A stretch of 64,000 nt of DNA from Anniella stebbinsi (taxonomy: Eukaryota > Chordata > Lepidosauria > Squamata > Anniellidae), in contig JARDYH010000001.1 in the NCBI GenBank assembly GCA_029215795.1, positions 307,983,154 through 308,047,153 on the forward strand. The letters run 5' to 3'. How positions within the stretch are numbered: the first letter of the stretch is position 1; each line of letters opens with the position of its first letter. Position numbers and translations under genes: made by a program. The notes beneath the pieces are model-generated. The model was not told the DNA's origin and made no database searches. It saw nothing but the letters and a program-made list of their open reading frames with translations. Shown piece by piece: positions 52,055-57,575 of the stretch.

Positions 52055-54446
52055 ACCTAGAAAAGGCCTTTTTTAATTCTGGAAACCTACAGTCATCTTT
52101 CACAGAAATGTCCACAGAATTCAAGAATAACCAGGGGTTGTTAAAAAAAAAGGCTTTATCATTATCTAGTGAAGATGGCTGCTACACCCTGGCTGGAAGA
52201 CCTTAACTTACGCAACATTTGGTGTTTCATGCTCAAAGTGAATAAAACTAATCTAGAACAATGATGATTGCAGATGACATTTGGTGGGAAGAAACTATGT
52301 CACTGGCTGCACCTGCACTGTTCTTTGAGTAGCCATGTTACCTGAGTGGTATAGGATGAAGCCACAGAGAAGCAGCTCCACACCACTGTGGTAATGCATG
52401 AACCAGCCCTGCATAAAATGAAAGTAAACATACAACAGAAGGAACTTACATGCAAATCCCAGATTCTAACCTCTCCATCAAGGCACCCTGAAGCAATAAG
52501 TCCTGGGATGGTAGGATGAAAGGTTACACACCATGGTGTGCGTCGATGCCCAACTAGTGAGTGAACACACTTGCCCGTTTTCACCTCTGTGATGTAAATA
52601 TTATGATTCACATGAGTAGAAGCCATGAGGGTCCTGAGGAAAAGAAAAGCCACCATGAAAGTTTGACAGGGGTGGTGGTACTGCATGTCATTTAGCCAGC
52701 TATACTGGAAGTTCAAATAGACATATGGATGGAAGTATATGAACCTGTGCAGAGAATTCTCCTTACAATTAAGCTCATCACCCAAACCACTCAGACATCA
52801 CAGCTCTAACACCAATTATACCCAACTTTTAAAATATAAACCAACTAACTAATCTTTTATTAAAAGAATGCATGCTAGGATTATAGACATCTCACTTAAC
52901 ATCACTAAAAATAATATTTACAGCTTTTAAAAGTTACATTTCATGGTTTCACAATAACATTCTATGGGATGTGCCCTGGGTACTCATAAGGCTCCAAACC
53001 TGGGGATACCTCAGAGCCCCAGCTTATAGCCCCCCCCTTCAAACTGGGGATATCTCATGGCCCCAAATCCCCAATCTCCTCTCTCCCCGCCCCAGGAACA
53101 CCCCCCCTTTCACTGCCAATGAGCTCACATTCGCAAGCTCATAGTAGCAGTGAGCACAATCCCTTCCATGCTGGCTGTGAGAGGGAGCAGCAGGAGGTGG
53201 GGATCACAGTTCCTTGGCTCCAAGCACAGAGCCAGGAAACTGAAATATCCAATGTCCCCCAGACACTGTCTAGGGAGCATAGGGTTGTTTTCTTAATTTG
53301 TTTTTGTAATTAGCACAAGTATTAAAACCTATTAATTATTAAAATCTTTGCTGCTGTTCTAACGAAGTAAGAACTTTAAAAGACTTAACCATTATTGATT
53401 TATTTAAGAGATTTATATACACCACTTAACATATTTAAAGTATCTCTATTATTCAACAATAGCTGACCAGACAATTGACCAAATCTTTTTTTGACTGATT
53501 TAATACCTAGCCCTAATATTTGATTAAGGATCTTATCATTTTTTAATATGAAAATAGAATTTGGAGAATTTTCGTCCCTTAATACCTATTTGATCTCATC
53601 CCTACAGGAAGGTCCACCCACTGAAACATCTTTTTCCCCCTGACACACTGCAACAATCCCATCGGCACATGATCTGGTCTCTATCTCAACATACAGCAAT
53701 CTTATATATGAAAGATCTCACCACCAGCTCCAAATTTGTTGGGGCACATTTCTCTTCACAAACTTTCTGAAAGATAGAATATTTAGCAAAGAACAGAAAA
53801 GAAGTACATACATACCTGTCTGGGCTGAATGCTAGCAGGAAGGTGGAGCGTGGGCTGTCTGGTAGTTCAACCTTCTGAAAGTCAAAGAGTACAAAATATT
53901 TTCTGAGCTCAAAGTATCTGTTATGTATAACATCACCCCTCTCACTCAAGAGGTCAGCAAAGGAGAAACAAAACACATTCATAATACTTCCATGACAATC
54001 AATGGGTTATATAACTTCTAAAAGGTTTATCTGTCTTTCGCCTGAACCTGGCATGTACAAGATACAAATATTTAAACTAAATCCAGCAACCTAACAAATC
54101 TATTAGACTGGCAGAACAGTCCCACAGAGGCAGTAACTCAGTGGAAGAGTATATGCTTTGCTTGCAAAAGGTTCCAGGTTCAATCCCTGTCCAAAGCCCT
54201 AGAGAACTGCTGCCAGTCAGTGTAGGCAATACTGAGTTAGATAGTTTAAGGCACCTACTTATGTTCTTAAGCTTGGAGACCAACTTGCAAACATCCTATC
54301 AAAAACCTTACCTTGCCTTCCCATTTCATCCAACGCGTTTTGTCCTCTACCAACTCCTGTAGAAGACGTTGTGCTCCCAAAGCTTGCGTGCCCCGTTCAC
54401 GGCCCCACAGGATTCGCACAGCATTCTTCTCTGGTACAACCTTCAT
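11112..54446 (-). CDS. AMBRA1: AMBRA1, 5' part of gene (coding exons 1-8, residues 1-789; 3' end outside window)
   Basis: AMBRA1 is a WD40 scaffold. By family knowledge it binds Beclin 1 and ULK1 regulators in autophagy, and it acts as a DDB1-CUL4 substrate receptor that degrades D-type cyclins. Eight exons join in frame: 54312-54446, 53816-53874, 52450-52633, 51451-51623, 47361-47427, 45178-46655, 16701-16787 and 11112-11294 (2,366 nt, 788 codons plus 2 nt). All introns start GT and end AG. The N-terminus [19 protein letters not shown], the WD dipeptides IWDLH (122-126) and FWDWS (162-166), and [12 protein letters not shown] (688-699) match AMBRA1. The start has a good context (GCCATGA). The vertebrate protein is about 1,300 residues, so roughly the last 500 (C-terminal WD40 part, dynein TQT motifs, LC3-binding motif) lie at lower coordinates. 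No frameshift or stop is seen. Identity is very secure. Confidence 0.97.
12145..12310 (+). repeat. Old L2-type LINE reverse transcriptase fragment
   Basis: The frame reads [18 protein letters not shown], containing the YADD catalytic motif of L2-clade reverse transcriptases. It is preceded by an IVKSHSF segment like the L2 motif before YADD. Flanks are too decayed to follow. Confidence 0.65.
12647..12705. repeat. Half copy of the palindromic MITE-like element
   Basis: GGGGATGCTGGGAGTTGTAG, then TCCAGCACATGTGGAGGGC, corresponds to the right half of the element at 5680-5802. The left half is not seen. Confidence 0.55.
12760..12798. repeat. (TG)n microsatellite with CG interruption
   Basis: An alternating TGTG tract has a GCGCGCG interruption, a purine-pyrimidine alternation able in principle to form Z-DNA. 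Confidence 0.9.
13150..13690. mobile_element. Probable non-autonomous DNA element with GGCCAGAT borders
   Basis: The left part (GCAGAACTGTTTAGGGAC, GGGGGCCAGATTG) and the right part (GGCCAGATTGGGGGGGCCC, ACAGGCCAGATATTCTACAC, CTGTG) carry the same kind of border wording in opposite contexts, as in squamate hAT-like elements. The inner part holds no recognised gene. Ends are uncertain. Confidence 0.4.
14528..14735 (+). repeat. CR1-type LINE 3' end
   Basis: TTAGCTACTAGTCACGATGG, CCAGTTGCTGGGGAACAAC, GGTTGCTGGACTTGATAAG and GATCCAGCAGGGCTCTTTAT parallel the copy at 986-1212. Confidence 0.8.
16701..16787 (-). CDS. AMBRA1: AMBRA1 coding exon 7 (residues 699-728)
   Basis: The 87-bp exon lies between acceptor TTTTCCTCTAG and donor GTAAGA. 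It completes Arg699 and codes [20 protein letters not shown] then HPIYPDPA, ending in split Arg728. It lies 28.4 kb from the previous exon. Both borders are phase 2, so it is symmetric and could be skipped without a frameshift. In human it falls within the Beclin 1-binding middle region. Confidence 0.96.
16880..17700 (-). repeat. L1 LINE 3' end (ORF2 C-terminus, 5' truncated)
   Basis: A minus-strand open frame of 131 codons (17149-17544) has the look of the L1 ORF2 protein C-terminus: [19 protein letters not shown], then [31 protein letters not shown] and [12 protein letters not shown]. Toward higher coordinates the homology decays with stops. The 3' UTR and an A-rich end lie toward 16880. 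This L1 inserted in the same orientation as AMBRA1, about 100 bp into the intron upstream of coding exon 7. Confidence 0.75.
18249..18263. repeat. Poly-G run
   Basis: About 15 consecutive G, one of several homopolymer G runs in the window (also 11551-11565, 20585-20595 and 40241-40258). These are likely slippage-prone and possible assembly weak spots. Confidence 0.85.
20163..20262. repeat. Short interspersed element with ATCCTATG ends
   Basis: CATCCTATGTATATTTACTC, then AAAAGCAAGTATCACTGTG, then GGGCTTACTCTCAGGTGTG and ACAGGATTACTCC fit the short family also seen at 57478-57575 and 62325-62400. The ends are inverted (ATCCTATG/ACAGGAT). Family is unnamed here. Confidence 0.55.
21535..21721. 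repeat. Near-perfect GC-rich palindrome centred on 21628
   Basis: The left arm begins CCTTACCTTTCCGGGACG and runs to the centre GGTGATGACATCACC. The right arm is its reverse complement with about five to seven mismatches and ends CGTCCCGGAAAGGTAAGGG. Arm length is about 93 bp with almost no loop. Each arm carries a consensus-like splice donor GGAAAG/GTAAGG pointing outward, on the + strand at about 21715 and on the minus strand at about 21540. Confidence 0.9.
21719..21810. repeat. GC-rich minisatellite, about 20-bp unit
   Basis: About four tandem units of CGCGCCCCCCCTCCCCTCC sit between the palindrome and the third arm copy. A single unit (CTCCCCTCCGCGCGCCCC) also precedes the left palindrome arm at 21517. 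Confidence 0.85.
21811..21860 (-). repeat. Third copy of the palindrome arm
   Basis: About 48 bp from CCTTACCTTTCCGGGACG to GCGGCTACTGC is identical to the left palindrome arm and in the same orientation. It is again preceded by the CCTCCGCGCGCCCCCT unit. It leads straight into the right terminal region of the candidate element. Confidence 0.88.
22638..22745 (-). repeat. Old L2-type LINE 3' end fragment, (AAAT)n tail type
   Basis: TTATTTATTTAGATTTATA followed by CTCGAAGGCTCTAAGCGGGC and AACATTTATAAAA resembles the reverse complement of the ATGGGGCGGTATATAAATG 3' end. It is strongly diverged. Confidence 0.5.
23780..23925 (-). repeat. CR1-type LINE 3' end
   Basis: GAATCAGAGAACTGGAAGCG, ACCTCGGAGACCATCTAGTC and CAACCCCTTGCTCAATGCAG are the reverse complement of the classical CR1 3' UTR (GGTTGGACTAGATGG type) with its ATTCTCTGATTC terminal repeat. 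Confidence 0.8.
26167..26640 (+). mobile_element. Possible Helitron-like non-autonomous element
   Basis: A|TCTATAATAATAGAGGATG then TGTGTTTGTCTGTCAG at the left looks like a Helitron-type start (A before TC). The region runs through CTCAAACTTGGTATGCAT to a candidate CTAA end near 26628, but no clean 3' hairpin was identified. Family and right end are guesses. Confidence 0.3.
26696..26890 (+). repeat. MIR-like SINE
   Basis: GGGGTAGCATAGTAAGACTA, then a B-box-like GCTTTGAATCTTGCC, CTTAGGCAAGCTACTCTC and GTGGAGTACTTTGAACAC follow the order of MIR (tRNA-like head, core, tail). It is well decayed. Confidence 0.65.
26972..27065 (-). repeat. L2-type LINE 3' end fragment, CATT-rich tail
   Basis: (ATTC)n then GCTTTTCTATACTACCCAATA and GCCAAAGCTCTCAGAG is the reverse complement of GAGAGCTTCGGCTATGGGG and its tail. 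Confidence 0.65.
27465..27800 (+). repeat. L2-type LINE 3' end, GC-hairpin tail type
   Basis: GTTACCCAGAGGACCTTC and CTCCCAGACTGTGGAATGAC encode the end of the L2 reverse transcriptase (VTQRTF..., PRLWND). A T-rich UTR, CGATCCAGACGGAGAGGCGGG and an AATAAATTGTT tail follow. It is more diverged than the 48775 copy. Confidence 0.85.
29460..30275. repeat. Unassigned complex repeat with two internal duplications
   Basis: A unit of about 140 bp occurs twice in direct order: GAGGGAGGCTGTGAATGAAG... TTTATTTGTGCCACCC... at 29935 and GAGGGAGGTTATATATGAAG... TTTATTTGTGCCACCC... at 30082. Separately, CTTCCCCAAGTGCCAATAGC (29610) recurs as GTCCCCAAGTGCCAGTAGCC (29730). CCATAGCGTTAATGCGCTATGG (29808-29829) is a near-perfect short palindrome. 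No coding frame is recognised. Confidence 0.55.
31078..31665. mobile_element. Nested insertions: SINE pieces, inverted-repeat element, L2 tail
   Basis: A tRNA-Ala-like SINE on the minus strand has its tail at 31078-31113 (CATAGGAAGCTGCCTTATAC) and a head at about 31600-31665 (GCATGCAAAGTAGGTGCTC then TGCCACTGAGCTATGG). Between them is an element with inverted ends TTTGTATGTCATGCTAAGCC (31111) and GGCTTGTCATGATGTACAAA (about 31334). Inside that, 31165-31222 is an L2 3' tail (GCTTCGGCTATAGGACAGT... (ATC)n). Whether the two SINE pieces are one broken copy is not certain, as its body is missing. Confidence 0.55.
32300..32645 (-). repeat. CR1-type LINE 3' region
   Basis: On the minus strand: ACACAGTGTATATTTAAAC, GATTTGGATGGCTTTAAAAG, TTATCAATGGCTCCTAGTCC, CTTGTGGGCTTCCCATAGGC and GCTGGACAAAATAGATCC. 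It is a longer 5' extension of the same 3' region as at 986-1212. Confidence 0.82.
34395..34985 (+). repeat. CR1-type LINE reverse transcriptase remnant
   Basis: CCAAGTTTGCCAGTGGCACC corresponds to a decayed KFADDT catalytic segment. GATGCACCTTGGGGCAAAAA, then GTGCAACTACATTTGGAATG and CAAGGGACTGGAGCATCTTC follow the order of CR1 pol. Many indels make it clearly dead. Confidence 0.75.
35683..35775. repeat. Half-decayed palindromic MITE-like element
   Basis: CCCCAATTTGGTGCTTTCTG, CTACTACTCCCATCATCT and CATCTGGAGGGCACCAGCTT carry the same wording as the 5680 and 62905 elements. Confidence 0.55.
36368..36545 (-). repeat. tRNA-Ala-like SINE
   Basis: On the minus strand: GGTAGAGTGCTGCTTTGCAT (A-box region with anticodon-arm remnant TTTGCATGC), TGGCATCTCCAGGAA, GAAACCCTGGGGAGTTG, CACTCAGTGTTAACAAAGC and a 3' end near ACACCTTCCTAGG. 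It matches the SINEs at 54125 (+) and 31078-31665 (-). Confidence 0.82.
37059..37385. mobile_element. Cluster of interleaved inverted-repeat (MITE-like) units
   Basis: Unit 1 spans 37059-37176: GGCTAGGTTCACAGAACAAA mirrored by TTGTTGTGTTCTGTGAACCC. Unit 2 spans 37294-37385: GCTTGGTTCACACAACAACC mirrored by GGGTTGTGTTGTGTGAACCC. The middle 37177-37293 is itself an inverted pair (GCACTAACAAGCTATGATTT and AACAATGGTTTGTTAGCGC). Repeated AACCATGG words fill the interior. Superfamily is not assigned. Confidence 0.75.
37916..38160 (+). repeat. Interspersed repeat shared with the foldback at 2530-2830
   Basis: GATTCTGTCAGGTCCTAGATC, then ACCAAGATGAAACAAAGC, GACAGTTTATTGATAGAAAA, AAAATAAGCAGAGAAAG, CAGCTGAATGTCTATCTGAA and CCAAGATAGATAAGAAGTCG are shared. 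The TGTCAGGTCC start could be the edge of an LTR-like or other element. No target-site duplication or coding part was found, so the class is left open. Confidence 0.6.
38510..38551. repeat. (ATT)n microsatellite
   Basis: About 14 units of TTA/ATT. No L2 GC-hairpin tail sequence is next to it, so here it stands alone. Confidence 0.92.
39240..39905 (-). repeat. Old L2-type LINE remnants
   Basis: ATTTATGAGTCACCTTTATG, then GTGGAACAGAAGAGTTTTTA and GGCCTGCCTAAAGC (39415-39450); and ACATTTATATCAAACTTACC, AAAGGCCCTTTATTTAATGA (39560-39890). These parallel, at a distance, the layout of the 7488-7937 and 48175-48610 copies. Confidence 0.45.
40241..40258. repeat. Poly-G run of 18
   Basis: Eighteen uninterrupted G, the longest homopolymer in the window. 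Read length or polymerase slippage may make its true length uncertain. Confidence 0.9.
42495..42725 (+). repeat. Old L2-type LINE reverse transcriptase C-terminal fragment
   Basis: CTGGCTTCCTATTGCCTTC ([12 protein letters not shown], cf. HWLPI), then AAGGTGCCAGTTTTGATCTA (KVPVLIY), GGCATAAGGAATCTTGG and GCCCTACTCAAATTTACTTC follow the L2 order, with frame breaks. Confidence 0.5.
43263..43304. repeat. (GGAA)n microsatellite
   Basis: About ten GGAA units in a row. GGAA is the ETS-factor core, but nothing else here supports a regulatory role. Confidence 0.93.
43478..43653. mobile_element. Hairpin element flanked by identical 15-bp direct repeats
   Basis: The arms 43492-43540 (GGTGAAAAGAAGGGAGAAGC...) and 43562-43610 (...CTTCTCCCTTCTTTTCACC) are about 49 bp long, with one substitution and a one-base length difference. 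They are separated by a 20-bp AT-rich loop. TGCAATAGATAAATG occurs at 43478-43492 and again at 43639-43653, as a target-site duplication would. A related single-arm sequence is at 32185-32290 (GAGAACCTGCTTCTCTCC, TGGATGCTCTCCTCC). Confidence 0.75.
45178..46655 (-). CDS. AMBRA1: AMBRA1 coding exon 6 (residues 207-699, disordered central region)
   Basis: The 1,478-bp exon starts [20 protein letters not shown] after CTCTGTAG and ends [11 protein letters not shown] with donor GTAAGA. In order it codes: [20 protein letters not shown] (about 231-250); 20 prolines (270-289); a Cys cluster [14 protein letters not shown] (313-326); a Gln/Ser-rich linker; [54 protein letters not shown] (about 510-529); and [13 protein letters not shown] (580-592). 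In human the Beclin 1-binding segment begins inside this exon. Compared with human, the proline run is longer and the position of caspase-site Asp482 holds Thr (residue 496). A 254-codon open frame on the opposite strand is only a shadow of this GC-rich exon. Confidence 0.97.
46407..46466 (-). repeat. Poly-proline coding microsatellite in AMBRA1 (20 Pro codons)
   Basis: There are twenty consecutive proline codons, mixed CCT, CCA, CCC and one CCG, coding residues 270-289. On the + strand they read as GGT/GGA triplets. I recall about six prolines here in the human protein, so this looks like a lineage expansion. The codon mix argues against very recent slippage over the whole tract. Confidence 0.93.
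46656..47360 (-). other. AMBRA1: AMBRA1 intron between coding exons 5 and 6
   Basis: A 705-bp intron with donor GTAATG and acceptor CTCTGTAG. I see no repeat or RNA feature in it. Confidence 0.92.
47361..47427 (-). CDS. AMBRA1: AMBRA1 coding exon 5 (residues 184-206)
   Basis: This 67-bp exon is too short to stand out as an open reading frame. It was found by reading the minus strand between acceptor TTTTTTTCAG and donor GTAATG. It completes Arg184 and codes [22 protein letters not shown], which is the end of the N-terminal WD40 part. It connects exactly in phase to coding exons 4 and 6. Confidence 0.95.
48175..48610 (-). repeat. Old L2-type LINE 3' region, (AAAT)n tail type
   Basis: ACATTTATATACCACTTCCC, then CAGGCAGGCACCAACATTGC and AGTCCCTGCCTTTGGATGTC on the minus strand. 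AAGTTGTTTAGGGCTTTATA on the + strand corresponds to the LHGLG-type segment. It is parallel to the 7488-7937 copy but more decayed. Confidence 0.6.
48775..50042 (+). mobile_element. L2-clade LINE, 5'-truncated, open reverse transcriptase frame
   Basis: A frame of about 370 codons runs without a stop from the [18 protein letters not shown] motif to [10 protein letters not shown] and a stop at 49890-49892. It contains [25 protein letters not shown], the catalytic YADD ([10 protein letters not shown]), [14 protein letters not shown] and the L2-type C-terminus ([28 protein letters not shown]). A T-rich UTR, CGATCCGGAGGGAGAGGCGGG and (ATT)n follow. The N-terminal RT part and endonuclease are missing, so it cannot move by itself. 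It lies antisense to AMBRA1. The lack of stops suggests a recent insertion. Confidence 0.9.
50012..50042. repeat. (ATT)n tail of the L2 element
   Basis: About ten ATT units end the L2 copy. Its target-site duplication is not obvious. Confidence 0.9.
51451..51623 (-). CDS. AMBRA1: AMBRA1 coding exon 4 (residues 127-184, WD40)
   Basis: The 173-bp exon starts [12 protein letters not shown] after acceptor CTCTCAG and ends in the split Arg184 codon (CG/A) before donor GTAAGT. It contains the second full WD blade, with [20 protein letters not shown] and the WDW signature (163-165), then ASEMERVR. As far as I can recall, the segment is identical to the human protein, which fits strong constraint on the half-propeller that pairs with the C-terminal WD part to bind DDB1. 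Confidence 0.97.
51624..52449 (-). other. AMBRA1: AMBRA1 intron between coding exons 3 and 4
   Basis: An 826-bp intron with donor GTAAGT at 52449 and acceptor CTCTCAG. The only distinct feature is the (GA)n tract at 52013-52052. Confidence 0.92.
52013..52052. repeat. (GA)n microsatellite
   Basis: Twenty AG units on the + strand, which read (CT)n in the AMBRA1 transcript direction. A long pyrimidine tract within an intron could weakly compete for splicing factors, but it lies about 390 bp from the real acceptor. Confidence 0.94.
52450..52633 (-). CDS. AMBRA1: AMBRA1 coding exon 3 (residues 65-126, WD40)
   Basis: The 184-bp exon lies between acceptor TCCTCAG and donor GTAAGT and ends in phase 0. 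It codes a whole WD40 blade: [20 protein letters not shown], then the [13 protein letters not shown] segment, [19 protein letters not shown]-to-WD spacing is as expected for a WD repeat. Differences from the human protein as I remember it are few and conservative (Met for Leu in TLMAS, Val in HSLVGH, Pro in PTIPG). Confidence 0.97.
52634..53815 (-). other. AMBRA1: AMBRA1 intron between coding exons 2 and 3
   Basis: An 1,182-bp intron with donor GTATGT and acceptor TCCTCAG. A C-rich stretch with a repeated word (CTGGGGATACCTCAGAGCCC / CTGGGGATATCTCATGGCCC at 52999-53077) is an imperfect tandem duplication. An L2-like scrap (GATTTATTTAAGAGATTTAT) lies near 53396. Nothing else is recognised. Confidence 0.9.
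53816..53874 (-). CDS. AMBRA1: AMBRA1 coding exon 2 (residues 46-65)
   Basis: The 59-bp exon starts after TTTCAG and ends before GTATGT, phase 2 (the Arg65 codon is split AG/G). It codes [10 protein letters not shown] then [10 protein letters not shown], the first WD40 strands. Ser52 in DSPRS is the position known in human AMBRA1 as an mTORC1 phosphorylation site, and it is kept here at the same number. Residue 46 is Lys where I recall Arg in human. Confidence 0.96.
53875..54311 (-). other. AMBRA1: AMBRA1 intron between coding exons 1 and 2
   Basis: A short 437-bp intron with donor GTAAGG at 54311 and acceptor TTTCAG. Over a third of it is a SINE (54125-54275) inserted antisense to the gene, with its tail about 40 bp from the donor. 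Confidence 0.92.
54125..54275 (+). repeat. tRNA-Ala-like SINE in the first coding intron
   Basis: GGCAGTAACTCAGTGGAAGA is the A-box region, TTTGCTTGCAAAAGG the anticodon-arm remnant and GGTTCAATCCC the B box. CTGCCAGTCAGTGTAGGCAA, TACTGAGTTAGATAG and the terminal CTTATGTTCTTAA follow. Pol III boxes look nearly intact. It is a SINE, not a tRNA: stems do not pair and a body follows. Confidence 0.85.
54312..54446 (-). CDS. AMBRA1: AMBRA1 coding exon 1 (residues 1-45)
   Basis: This exon carries the initiator ATG (54444-54446) and 45 codons, ending with MKWEGK directly before donor GTAAGG, phase 0. The encoded stretch [19 protein letters not shown] followed by [15 protein letters not shown] is almost unchanged from mammals. 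In the known structures this N-terminal helical part contacts DDB1. The frame stays open upstream from a GTG at 54489-54491, but the family start and the purine at -3 favour the internal ATG. The exon continues upstream as 5' UTR. Two acceptor-like AGs are visible, at 54455/54454 (CTGACACAG) and 54513/54512 (CCCTTCTGTAG). The sequence alone does not decide between them. Confidence 0.96.
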
Positions 54447-54512
54447 GGCTTTTACTGTGTCAGTGCAGAGGAAAGAGTCGCTTACAGACACCAGATCACA
54501 AGTGCCAAGATT
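54447..54512 (-). other. AMBRA1: Candidate AMBRA1 5' UTR part of the first coding exon
   Basis: This is the sequence between the ATG and the farther acceptor-like site. On the minus strand CCCTTCTGTAG ends at 54513, and a nearer pyrimidine-rich CTCTGCACTGACACAG ends at 54455. If the farther site is used, about 66 bp of 5' UTR precede the ATG; if the nearer, only 8 bp. The true first exon and promoter are not recognised in the window. The choice is an inference that transcript data would settle. Confidence 0.4.
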
Positions 54513-54699
54513 CTACAGAAGGGCCATCCACACCTTGCAAGGCTGTCTTCATGGAAATCTAGAAAGGGAAGATGTGTTTCAAAAGAGAGCCAAAGACAAG
54601 GGTCAATGCAAATAAGTTCTGATTATGTATATTATTGTTAACTCTCCCCACCACCACAGTGTTCCCTTATTAACATCAGATTCTGGAAGGAAAAAATAT

Positions 54700-54880
54700 A
54701 ATAAAATGATAGAATTGTGGAGTTGGAAGGGACCACAAGGATCATTTAGTCCAACCCTCTGCAATATGCAGGAAAACCAGTTAAGCCATCCATAAGAGGT
54801 GGCTGTCCAGACTCTTCTTAAAAACCTCCAGAGTTGGAGAACCTACAACCTCTGTACGTAGACTATTCCAGAGATAACAT
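54700..54880 (-). repeat. CR1-type LINE 3' end
   Basis: AAAATGATAGAATTGTGGAG, then TTGGAAGGGACCACAAGGAT and TTTAGTCCAACCCTCTGC are the reverse complement of the classical CR1 3' UTR, including its terminal ATTCTATCATT octamer-like repeat. Confidence 0.88.
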
Positions 54881-55369
54881 TGCAGTTGTAGTGAATTCAA
54901 GACAGATCTATTTCAGGTTGCAGAACTATGAGACCAGGACCAATGGTTCTGTTCCAAACCCACCACAAAGGTAGCAGCCTGCAAATAATCATCCACAAAG
55001 AAATCCTGAATAACTTTCTTCCAAGAAAGGCTTCTTCTGTTTGTGACAGACTTGAATTTGTATGACCAGCCATGCACAGTTGCTAGGGCTGGAGATTTAA
55101 CAAGCAGCAAGTCTCCCTCTTATTAGCTGCACTTCATTGAACACCTGTTTCACTTTCAATTTGTTAAGCGGATACTCTTGGCAAGCTACTTGACATAACC
55201 TACACTAAAGATAGGTTTGCACTATTTTCACGTTTATTCATTTTGTATACACTGAACTACTATTTTAGAATAAGAATATTTTCCAGTCAAGGTAGGGTTC
55301 CCTCAAAAGGAATTCTACTCAATGAGACAGCAGAACACATAAAAATTTAAGCTTATTGTTGCTGCATCA

Positions 55370-55456
55370 CTTCCTGTCATCCTGTTTTCTGTGAACTGCT
55401 ATGAGAGCTTCGACTATTGGGGGATATAGAAAATCAATCAATAAATAAATAAATTA
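55370..55456 (+). repeat. L2-type LINE 3' end fragment, (AAAT)n tail type
   Basis: GTGAACTGCTATGAGAGCTT, CGACTATTGGGGGATATAGA and AATAAATAAATAAATT. It is a short, diverged copy. Confidence 0.7.
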
Positions 55457-56662
55457 TGGATACCCCTATGAGTTCTATCACTGGCAGAACAGTGACATAA
55501 CCAAGGCCACATAGCAAGTTCATGTCTGAGTTTCGATTTGAATGTGTGTTCAGCTCAGGCACACTATCAACTGGCTTTTCAGAAGCTCACAAGAAAGAGA
55601 ATTGTATCAAATGGTACAAAAACCAAGAAATAAAGCATGAAACTGGGGAGTTCTCATTACAAACTAAACTTTATTGAGAACTTCCAAAGTGCTGACCCAA
55701 GACAACAGCTGTTTACAGAGAGGGATATTTTTAATCAGCTTCCAAAAGAGAAACTTTCCTTACTAAGGGAAAGTTAACAAGAGATCTAAAGGGAGGAACT
55801 GCTTTGCTCTCAGATGGAACAAATCAAGTTTACATGGAAGTTAGTGAATTTGCATACATTTGATTAACTTTCATAATCTACTTTGAGTATAATCTGTGTT
55901 GTTGAGGGAGGAGGGATTAGAGTAGAGTACAAACGTCCCTAGAGGCAATGGCATTAAACTGAAGGAGTGGAAAATCAAGGCTTAATTTCTTTCAAACACA
56001 TGCTTAAAAAAATAGTGCTATACTTCTGTATGATCCCATAGGTAAAGTAGGTTTGCAGCTATTTGACTCCCAAATCCTTTACTAAGAGGTTACCAATAGG
56101 ATTCTGCAGAAGACAAATGTGTTCATTCCAACTCTCATCCACTTATAGTTGCTTCAAGTATTCCATAGAAATGACTGCACTTCTTGTCCTATTTCAATCC
56201 ATTATGGATAGAAAAATCCCCCTTTCAAAATTTGGGCTGGGGAGAAGTGAGAGAATCACTCACATTCTCGCTTGCCACCAACAGGAAATGCAAAGCAGCC
56301 CTTAGTTATCCATACGTCTATGCTCCCATGACCCACCCTTTGGGAATCACGGATCTGGTACTTGAAAGCACTTTTGGCATCCCAAGGAGCATCCCAACAC
56401 TGTCATGCACAGGGCTCACTCCTCAATGTTCCAGACATCTACTTGGTAAAGAAATCTAGTGGATTTTGGAGAAAAGCATTTCAACTGCTCTCAACTCCAA
56501 CCAGATACAAACAGAATAGTTGTAACAACTCCTGTTTAGCTAGCGGTAGACTCAATCAACACAGGCACCAGTTTAGTTTTCAAGTCAGTGTGCAACTTCA
56601 ACAACTTTGAGACATGCTAAACAGCTAAGAACTTATGAATCAAAGAAAAGATGGGAAAGACC

Positions 56663-56790
56663 CTGGGTTGGATCCAGATTTGTTGGGCATACAGGGAATG
56701 TAAGGGGGAGGAGAGAATGGGGAAGTCCCATTCCACAAGCACTACCTTTCTGTTGGCGGAATGAGGGTTCGAGATCCAACCCATCATCTA
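56663..56790. mobile_element. Small inverted-repeat element with TGGGTTGGATC ends
   Basis: CCTGGGTTGGATCCAGATTT on the left is mirrored by GAGATCCAACCCATC on the right. GGAATG/CATTCC words inside add to the symmetry. It is about 128 bp, with no coding content. Confidence 0.65.
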
Positions 56791-57477
56791 AAAGTGTTTT
56801 TCATCCATTTTCACAGGAGCTGTTTTTATACGCAACATTACAATGGTTTGTAAATGTTGTTTTAAATCGCTGTGTCTTGAAAAGTGCTGAAAATATATAA
56901 ATAGCAGCATTCTTTGCAAGGAAGTTGCCTAGGAGCCGTTGCTATTCACCAATGCTGACTAGGCATTGTTAGGTACAAGCCAGGATTAGTAAGCCGCAGC
57001 TCACAGAAGAGCCTCAGTTCGCTTGGGAGAAGAAGAGTACTCAGGTTTATAAGTAACATCATGGATGTCTCAATGCTCTTGATGTTCTTCTTACCTAATG
57101 ACACATTTGTTTAATGAATAAATATTTAGACTTCATGTAGGAAAGAAGAAATCAGTGTCATTCTAAATTGAGAATATCACAGAGTATGTAAGGAATAATA
57201 ATCATACATAACAAGAAGTTTTAGGAGCAGGAATGCACACAAAATCCTCTACAGGAAACACACTCAACAAAACATTATGTTAACACCTTTGGAGTAGCAT
57301 TTGTCCAAACCAAAGCCTCTTATATTGATAAGACTTCAGAACTTTAATCCTATGCCTTTCTACTTAATCTGATGCACATCATTCATGGACTGTTCAAAGC
57401 AGAAAGAGCTAAGGCCAACTGAAACCTGAATAACAGAATCAAGACCTCAAGAGGTATAACTAAACATAACATCGTCT

Positions 57478-57575
57478 CAGGCTACAATCCTCAGCACACT
57501 TACCAGGAAGTAAGACTTGTTGAGCTTAAAGGAACTTACTTCTAGATAAACATGCTTAGGAGTGGACTGCATCGG
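57478..57575. repeat. Short interspersed element with CAATCCT ends
   Basis: GGCTACAATCCTCAGCACAC, TTACCAGGAAGTAAGACTTG, GGAACTTACTTCTAGATAAA and CATGCTTAGGAGTGGACTGC follow the same internal order as 20163-20262 and 62325-62400. Confidence 0.55.
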
